A stretch of 64,000 bases of DNA, from assembly GCA_039621445.1 (NCBI GenBank), contig CP154956.1:25239672-25303671 (forward strand), read 5' to 3'. Shown piece after piece: positions 57,476 to 64,000 of the stretch; positions within the stretch are counted from its first letter, which is position 1; each line of letters starts with the position of its first letter. A model generated the notes under the pieces. That model searched no databases and had not been told where the DNA came from. It saw only the letters and a list, made by a program, of their open reading frames with translations. The stretch comes from Euglena gracilis. Its lineage: Eukaryota > Euglenida > Euglenophyceae > Euglenales. Position numbers and translations under genes: made by a program.

Positions 57476-60245
57476 CTGAAAACCCTTTCTTGGTTCGATT
57501 TATTTGCGGATCCTTCGGCCTCGGCTTTTTCTTGAGGCGGCCGCCGGGCTTCGAAGCCTAACTTTTCAATGTTTTTCTTTTTGTCCTTGGGCTTTTTCCA
57601 TTGAACCTTGAAATTCATTTTTTCTTCAAATTCTGGTTCTTTCATGCACAAACAATTGATATTTTTTGTAGTCTTGTCCAGTGCATTGGTATGGGCTAAG
57701 AACCCTGTGTGTGAGATTGGTTTCAAATTGCTGGGTTCGAGTGGGGACTTTCTTAGGGTAATTAGGGAAATCTGGCAAATCCTACTGTGGAAAATTGGTC
57801 GGCCGGTCTTGAAAATTTCAAAGATTCGGCCCATCAAGGTCAAAAATTGAGTTCAGGCTTTCAAGCTGAACCATAATAATCTTTTCCCTAGGTTAAATTC
57901 GACTGAAAACCAAAAAGTGGTATTTCAGTGATTTTCGGCCCCACTCAGGCAAATTTTGGCCAATTTTTGGGTTAGGACCCCTTTACACTCCCCCACTTAG
58001 AAAAATCTCGGGGAGATTTTTAAAAACGAAAGTAAAAAAAGAAGGGGTCCGCACAAAAAGAAACAATTTGGTTTGCGAAAAAAAAGAAGTTGTGTGTGTG
58101 CGGTTGGTAAGAGCAAAGAGAGGGGGGGGGGCAGCCCAAAGGGCCACGCCTTACCCCATGCGAGTGATGGTGGGGGGGGGGGCAGCCCAAAGGGCCACCG
58201 CACCCCGTGGGGAGACGGTGCAACGTAAAATGGAGCAACGGTGTGGCGCACGGTGCGGTTCACGGTGCAAAGCAACGGTGCGGCTTCGCTGCCGCCAACC
58301 GCCGCCTCACGCCGTGCGGCTCCACTCTCCACGGTACCGCCACGTATGTGTGAGTCGTGTGTTCACAATCACAATATGGTATGCGGTTTTTTGTCCCCAC
58401 ACACCACACGACACTCATGCTTAGAATGACACTTTGCGGGCACCCAAGGCGGGTCGGGTTGCAACTATGAAAGTTGCACGCCGAGCCACAATGGGGCCTA
58501 GGCATGGTTTCGCGTTTCCAACACTTGCGAACCACTTTTTTGACCAACCATCTTTCAAGAAATCTGATTGTTAGGCTTCAGGGTTTTTTTTTGATTGTTA
58601 GGCTAGCCTTCCGTTAGGGATTCTTTCTCTTAAAGAGCAAACTCCTTTTTTTTCTTTGGTTGGGCCCTTTTTTGTTGGGGTTTTTGCTTAGTCCCTTTTT
58701 AAGGAGCAAATTACCCTCTTTTTTTTGTGAATGTAGCGCGCTTTTTTGTTGGGGGGATTGTTGAATTTCGTGATCTGTTGCTTGTCGCGACCAAACACCA
58801 AAAATCAGAATCAACGAAAACAACCCCGCAAACCGCGGGATTGGTTCCCCATAATGACAATTCATCACTTTTCCCACAACCGTAACGGGAGTGTGACTTA
58901 CGGATCCGTTTTTGTGGGGGGGGGGTCACATCAACCCGTGCCCTCCCGGGCCATCTCTCAAATCTTGGCCCAAAATTTCCACCTCTTAGAGAAAAAATGT
59001 GATTGGAAAATCTGTCCACCTTTTGCTTTTCAAAAAGCAAATCCAAATCTGTGAAATTCTCACCTCCTTGCCAGTCCAAAAATCGTTCCTCCGAACCCAA
59101 AATTCCTTGGGGGGTACCTACGGGAGCCTCACCGACAAAATCGTCGGCCATGTCCCATGCCTGGGCAAGTTTGGGGTTGGGTTTCACCTCCTCTCCGTAA
59201 ATAACACCTTTAAATTCCCTGAAATTATGTCGGTACAACACATCGACTTTTCGTTGGAACGCCCCCCCACTCACTCGCCTCCGAATGAGTGGGGCTCATC
59301 CCCATTTTGTTCATTCCAACGTTATTCCTTTCTTCCACACAACACAACCCGAATGAATGAATAAATTCAACCTCCCACACTTGCCCAATAAAAACGTCAG
59401 ATTTTGTGCCTTGGGTAAAATCGGCAGACTCAAAATTTTTATTGGTCGACCGTTCAACCCGTTTTTTCTTCTCTTTCCCCAAACGGGCGGAAGAAATTTG
59501 AAATAATTCACTTTTTTCCACTTGGGAAAAATGAGGGGGTGCAAAATGCGTTTCAACCCTCCCCTCTTCCTTTTCCACTTGAAAATTGTCCACTTCCACC
59601 ACACCGTTTCCCAAAATCTGTGGTTCATCCAAATCCAAAAATCCCTTTCGTCATGGGTCATTCGTGGGGGGGTACCCTGGGGGACCAACACCAAACTCTC
59701 CCCCTTTGGAATATGCCTTTCCTCTTTCCCGTCAACCTGAAAAATGACCAAATCTGGGACTCGGTATTTTTTATGTGACGTCCCACCAAAAATGTTTCCA
59801 CCAAAACGGTGAAAATGTCCTTTGGACCCGGGGATGGTGAACTTGCACCAAAAACCCGGCCACAAACGGTTTGGCAAACCCTCCTCCACCATTCCCCATA
59901 TACGAGTGGGCTTTTGTAGTCAAAGTGACCACATTGACAAAAATCAACGTCCAAAAAAATCAGCCCTATCAAAAATTCACGGTCCTTCATAAGGCCGTTT
60001 CGGGGAATTTTTAAAAATTCTGGGGGGTTGTAAAAATTGGTGTTGGAAAGTGTCATTTTTGTGCGAGAATCGGCATACTCCACATTTCGTTCACACTTGG
60101 TGGGGTCTTGACCATATTTTGTTTTAGGCATGGATTCAAAAGTCAAGTCCACCCCCCTCCAGATTTTGTTCCCGTAAAAAGCTTCAAAACCTTTGGTACT
60201 TTTGACCCAAAAAATCGCTGGACTTTGTCCACAAAAGTGTTTGAC
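57476..60245 (-). pseudogene. Decayed minus-strand coding region of unknown family
   Basis: Several minus-strand frames read like real protein but each is cut by frame changes. One piece at about 60245-59900 has FYGNKIWRGVDLTFE; next, 59892-59640 has IPGSKGHFHRFGGNIFGG; then 59638-59300 has VEVDNFQVEKEEGRVETHF; then 59274-58900 has AWDMADDFVGEAPVGTPQG; Lys-rich pieces follow to 58600 and 57600. The pieces run in order and on one strand, so a single long gene broken by indels is the simplest reading; separate exons are an alternative. I do not recognise the family. The 3' end of the LINE at about 60245 adjoins its 5' end, so the LINE may have inserted into it. Confidence 0.35.
58120..58290. 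repeat. Short GC-rich repeats
   Basis: Two copies of GGGGGGCAGCCCAAAGGGCC at about 58125 and 58178, followed by a degenerate ACGGTGC repeat (58214-58285). The first word contains a CCCAAAGGG palindrome. Confidence 0.7.
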
Positions 60246-62738
60246 TGTGGTCTCTCTCGTAATCCCGTGGGAGCTGGGGGCAACCCTCGGGTAGGCACAG
60301 AGTGCTATCCGCTCGTGAGAGGAAGTCAAGGATGGCCGCCCACCTTGCCGGTGCTCTGGATACCTCTGGGTCTCGGATCCCGAGTCCCCCCAGGCGGACT
60401 GGCAGGGAGGCTTGTGCCCACTGTTTATCATCCAGCGGGCGAGCGGTGATGACGGACATTGTGTCCCGAAGGAGAGTGGCAAAGGAATGACATGGCGCCT
60501 TGGCTCCCGAGAGGTGTGTGGTTCGAAGCAGGTCGTTTACTTTACATGCATCAAGACATTGCCTGAGCACCGTGAACTGTAGGTGCGGCGACGGCAGCAA
60601 TTGCAGCAGGTCGCACGCTTTCCGGACTCCCGAGAGGCGCTCCTCCCAAAGGACAGTGGCAAAGTCCAGGCGTCCTGCCGGGTGGCAGACGGGCACTCCT
60701 AGCACACGGATGCCAGAGCCGGGTGTGAAAGGTTCCACTGGGATGCCCTGAAGCAGGCCTTCTCCACGCGCCACAAAAGCGGGGCCCCAGAGTTTGCACT
60801 TTGCCAGGTTGAGTCCCACACCAATTTGTGGTCCGTCGTTCAGGATCAGCCGTACTGCCCTTTCGAGCTGTACCGGCGTGCCCATGATGTGGGCATCATC
60901 GAGGTGCCAGGCTTGCCAGCCCACGATACCTTGCAGCTTGTCCAAGAGCGACTGTATCCCGAGGGCAAAGGCAGCCGGGCCACACGGGTCCCCTTGTTGC
61001 ACACCGGACTTGCTTGGAGTGACGTTTTTCCGAGATACAACTGAGAATGGCGGGCGTAACAACTCTCCAACCAAGGAAGCAGCGGGGGGCATCGCTCAGC
61101 GACTTCTGCCAGCAAATTGTCTCGAGAGATGCAATTGAATGCGTTTGAAAAATCCAGCTGGAGCAGTCCCCAATCTGCCTTTCCAACATGAGAGAGGCCG
61201 TCCACTAGCTGCTGGATACCCATTCCTATCAGAGTGCATGCATCAGGTACGCCCACTCCCAGTTGCTGAGGTAGGGCTGTGGCCAGGGACCGACGGACCT
61301 CTGGGTGGCGCATTAGCACTTTCGCCACCAGGCGGCGCAGGGTTTCCCCAGCTGCGATGGGCCGAGTGCCCTCCTCTTCTGGGGATGTCTTGCCCACGGG
61401 GTCTGTGGGTGCCCCTGTCCCAGTTTTGGTTTTTCGGAGGGGGGTCAGGCGTGCTGCACACATCACTTGTGCTGCCCCACTGGGGATTCCCTCAAGCACA
61501 CACCCGAAGACAAACTCCGTCAACTCATCCAGGACATCCTCTGCAGAGCCCCCGGCCTCGTCGCTGAGCAAGGCCTTCAGGTGCTCAGGCCGAAGTCCTG
61601 AGGGGCCTGCTGCAGACTCCGGGCCAAAGCTATGCACTGCATGTTTCACCATACGGCGGTCGTCTCCCACATCGTCGCTACGTGATAGTGGTTTCCACCT
61701 CGAAGTAGGTCCCCTTCCAGGTTCCGCCTCTGTTGGGTGCATCCGGCGTAATCTCTCGCGCACGGCTGGATGAGCCGCGTCCTGCACTCCTTCGGAGAGG
61801 AGCAATTGGCAGGCCTTCCCCACTGCCCCTCTGGCCACCAACGTTTCCATCCGGCGGATGAAGCGTTCCGTCTGGACCTCTTCCGCTTTGCTTGCGGCGG
61901 AGCGTGTGGACACCGAGGAAACAGGGTTTGCGGCCGGCTTTTGTGACTGCTGCCAAGAGGTTGCGACTGGTTGCAGGAGATAGGCGCGTGCCCTGGTTCC
62001 GATGGCTTTCCCTAGCTGTGCCCAGTGGTTTCTGCCGGCGCGTGCCAAGGGTGCCAGCACCGCCTTCGGCATACACCACAGCGCGTGCAACGACTCCCAC
62101 GAGGGGCGCTGGTTGTAGTCTCGCAGTAGAATTGCGTACATTTGAGCCACCGCCTGCACCGCACCCCGCGGGATGTGAGCGATGGTCCCCCTGAGGTCAT
62201 GCGAAATGGCGTCCCAGGTCGGCTCGAGCAAAGGGCAGGGCTGAGAAAGGGGTGTTCCTTCCTGTCGGCATCCGGGCACAAAAGGCAAAGTGGGGCTATC
62301 GGTGTCCATCGCCGCCTGCAAAGGAGCGGACGACGCCGCCGTGGCAGGGGCCGCGTCATCAACGTCAATGGCCACCGAGATCTCTGGCCCCAAGCGAGCC
62401 CCGTTATCAATGTTTTGGGCCGGCCGGCTGTTTTTTCGACCTCTTTTTGGCCACCCCGTTCTCGGGCCCGGGTTTTCCTCGATATCACCGCAACTGGGGA
62501 GCCCACCTCTGCCCGTCAGTCTGGGTCCTGGATCGGACATTCCCCAAGGCTGTGAAGGGGCGCGAGTCGTGGCTCTGGGACCATCAATGGGGAGAGGGGC
62601 TTCCGGTGGTGGTCTGCTGAGGAGGGTCTGCAGAAGTTGTTGAAGGTCCCGGGCGTCCTGCGTCGAGGTCTCCTCAAGTGGGCCTAGAGCGGAAGGGGGT
62701 ACCGGCGTCAGGGTTGGGCAATTTCTCCTCCCGGGCAA
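60184..62738 (-). pseudogene. LINE-type reverse transcriptase with 2A-like motif, one frameshift
   Basis: The first frame starts at 62738 (MPGRRN) and is open for 630 codons; the second frame continues from about 61040 to 60184. Residues 85-92 are a 2A-like motif. After a low-complexity linker come RT blocks typical of protist and animal non-LTR elements: GPSGLRPEHL (378-387), RPIAAGETLRRLVAK (459-473), and motif A LDFSNAFNCISR with Asp529. In the second frame are GVQQGDP (60988-61005), the catalytic LDD (60895-60900), and GLNLAKCKLWGP. The shift lies near 61010-61035, by a GGAAAAACG run. Neither an apurinic endonuclease nor a C-terminal restriction-like endonuclease domain is visible, and the 3' end appears truncated near 60245. 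Inactive as written unless the shift is programmed or a sequence error. Confidence 0.85.
62463..62486 (-). other. 2A-like ribosome-skipping motif
   Basis: Encodes DIEENPGP preceded by Gly, a full match to the D(V/I)ExNPGP consensus. In other 2A-bearing LINEs the motif sits near the N-terminus of an ORF and releases an upstream peptide during translation; here it would free an ~91-residue leader from the RT protein. Skipping activity is inferred, not shown. Confidence 0.85.
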
Positions 62739-62873
62739 TTATTTCTTTTCTTTGCGAAAAAACGGGAAAATGGAAAATTGCGAATTAATACTCAACAATC
62801 GCGAAGTCCGCATGCGCGAATGGAATGGAAGTTCCTTTACCCAATTCTTTCTCCTCTTTTCTCCCCACAGGTC
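62739..62873. other. Spacer between the LINE and hAT start regions
   Basis: Diverging start regions 135 bp apart. Contains a purine-rich GGGAAAATGGAAAATTGCG segment and the pyrimidine-rich acceptor-like tract CTCCTCTTTTCTCCCCACAG ending at 62870, so the hAT gene probably has a further 5' exon or a leader-acceptor site. Confidence 0.5.
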
Positions 62874-63507
62874 ATGCCTGGCGGCAGAAGACAGTCACTT
62901 ATCTGGGAGGAATTGGAGCAGCACTTCACGGCTGTGCAGAAGAATGCACAAGGACTGTGGATCAAGGCGAAGTGTAATTATTGCAGCACATGGCTACACA
63001 TTGCCAACACCACCCGCATGCAGCTGCACTACCTGAACAAACACCGTGAGATGGTTATGCGAGTACGCGCCGCCATGGAGGAGTCTGCGGAAGGTGAGCC
63101 AGTGAAGAAGCGAATGCGGCCTGACCAGGGCATTGAACGGTTTGCAGAAGGAAAATTTCCAAAAAGCAGCCAGGAAAGAGCTGAACGTGCCTTGGCTATG
63201 CTGAAGTTGCAGACAGGCCTTTCATACAATGTGCTGGAATGCAGTGCCCTGCGGGAATTCACCCGCACCTTGAGGCAGGACTTCGAAGTACCGTCCCGCA
63301 GAACGTTACAACGTCGATGTGAAGTCATTTACATGGAGTGCCAGACAGGTTCCACTGCCGAATTTGCATTTTATGGGAAAATTTGGCTTGCTATTTTGGT
63401 GGAATTATGGTCCTTGGAGCCTGCCACTGGCAGGCTGTGGAAGCAGCGATACAGTCATGGGGCAAATGCACATTGTCCATTGATGGTTGGGAAAGATCAT
63501 GCCAAGT
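62874..63507 (+). CDS. hAT-family transposase, 5' part (two exons)
   Basis: ATG at 62874 follows a strong acceptor (CTCCCCACAG, 62861-62870). Residues 34-57 form a BED-type zinc finger (Cys34, Cys37, His52, His57) for DNA binding, followed by a basic KKRMRP segment. PSRRTLQRR near the end of exon 1 matches the conserved stretch before the hAT catalytic core. Splicing 63348 to 63420 gives AVEAAIQSWGKCTLSIDGWE, in which Asp180 of the DGW motif fits the first catalytic Asp of the hAT RNase H-like fold. Exon 2 ends at a consensus GTGAGT donor. The rest of the core and the C-terminal dimerisation domain are not in the window; a foldback element sits in the following intron. The family call is firm; activity is unknown. 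Confidence 0.8.
63349..63419 (+). other. Predicted 71-nt intron in the hAT gene
   Basis: Donor GTTCCA after CAGACAG and acceptor CTTGGAG. Removing it links the phase-1 end of exon 1 to a frame that encodes LSIDGW; reading through instead loses the motif. The acceptor tract is weak, so a frameshift is the alternative. Confidence 0.6.
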
Positions 63508-63569
63508 GTGAGTCACTGGGCATCATGGCGAGACCAATGACCTTCGGACGGGAAGCCTGTGCCAGGGCT
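63508..63569 (+). other. Start of the second hAT intron
   Basis: Begins GTGAGTCACTGG, a consensus donor following phase 2. The intron runs into the TAGAGG element and beyond the window. Confidence 0.55.
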
Positions 63570-64000
63570 GGATAGAGGTAGAGGTAGAGGTGAAAGTCCT
63601 CTACCTCTATCTGACTTTCCTCTACCTCTACCTCTACCTCTATGTCACCTCTAGTCCACAAAATGTCATAAATTGGCACCAATAAGGGCCACAAAAGGCT
63701 CCAAATGCCTCAAATTTGGCAAATTAAGCGTCTCAACACAGCTTATTTAGTTTAGGAAATAGAAAAAATATGCAGATGGTGGTTTTCAAAAAATTGCCAT
63801 GAGAGATTTGTGACAAGATAAGCCAATTTCTGATTTTTCCCCATAAAATTGCCTTCATTTGGCATAAATTTTTTTGATAAGCCACTTTCCTTAAAAGTTT
63901 CACATTGAGGTGGCATAGAGGGATAGTAGAGGTAGAGGTGACCTCTACCTCTACCTCTACCTCTACATCTAACTCTACCTCTATCCCTCTACCTCTATCC
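63570..64000. mobile_element. Foldback element built of TAGAGG hexamers
   Basis: The left end is GGATAGAGGTAGAGGTAGAGG-like and the right end, at the last base of the window, is CCTCTACCTCTATCC, its inverse. Each end region (63570-63655 and 63918-64000) contains hexamer arrays in both orientations, so each also folds on itself. The AT-rich middle is non-coding. TAGAGGTGAAAGT at 63583 resembles hAT termini of the CAGAGGTG type, suggesting a non-autonomous hAT relative, but the outer target duplication cannot be seen. Confidence 0.5.

Overview
The window reads as nuclear DNA of a eukaryote with a large, repeat-dominated genome, probably a protist or alga; the species cannot be named. The grounds are spliceable exons (a hAT-type transposase with a 71-nt intron and a GTGAGT donor), a LINE-type reverse transcriptase, CCCTAA/TTAGGG telomere-like repeats inside the sequence, and no bacterial operons, ribosome binding sites or dense coding. 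Runs of G or C from 8 to nearly 60 bases occur throughout. No intact cellular gene could be recognised with confidence.

1-14.77 kb is a patchwork of small inverted-repeat (foldback) elements. Several still have clean ends. Two TIR elements with 8-bp target duplications lie at 7834-8139 and 8878-9767; the second carries telomere-like repeats. A 256-bp foldback with a 10-bp target duplication lies at 36-291. TA-flanked foldbacks with long C/G runs lie at 2954-3357 and 11534-11718, and a 1.24-kb foldback at 5202-6437. A 189-bp snapback element occurs twice, one copy inserted into a satellite monomer.

14.77-30.15 kb and 37.9-57.42 kb are two arrays of one complex satellite (unit about 1.75 kb) in opposite orientation, so the middle of the window is a giant inverted repeat around a 7.5-kb core. 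Each unit holds an ~85-nt module that can fold as a three-way junction, a C-run, a conserved ~170-bp block, two ~370-bp subrepeats with long inverted arms, a 20-bp-arm hairpin, and about three ~125-bp monomers. Array starts, array ends, small duplications and the core junction repeatedly fall at one point of the module (CAGCGA/CC). This recurring breakpoint is the most interesting observation here.

The core (30.36-37.9 kb) has three more C/G-run foldbacks and a 2.77-kb segment duplicated in tandem, with possible but unproven exons. 57.4-60.25 kb carries frameshifted minus-strand coding remnants of unknown family. 60.2-62.74 kb is a minus-strand LINE-type reverse transcriptase with a perfect 2A-like motif near its N-terminus and one frameshift. 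62.87-63.51 kb is the 5' part of a hAT transposase gene, whose next intron holds a foldback element built of TAGAGG hexamers that reaches the window end.
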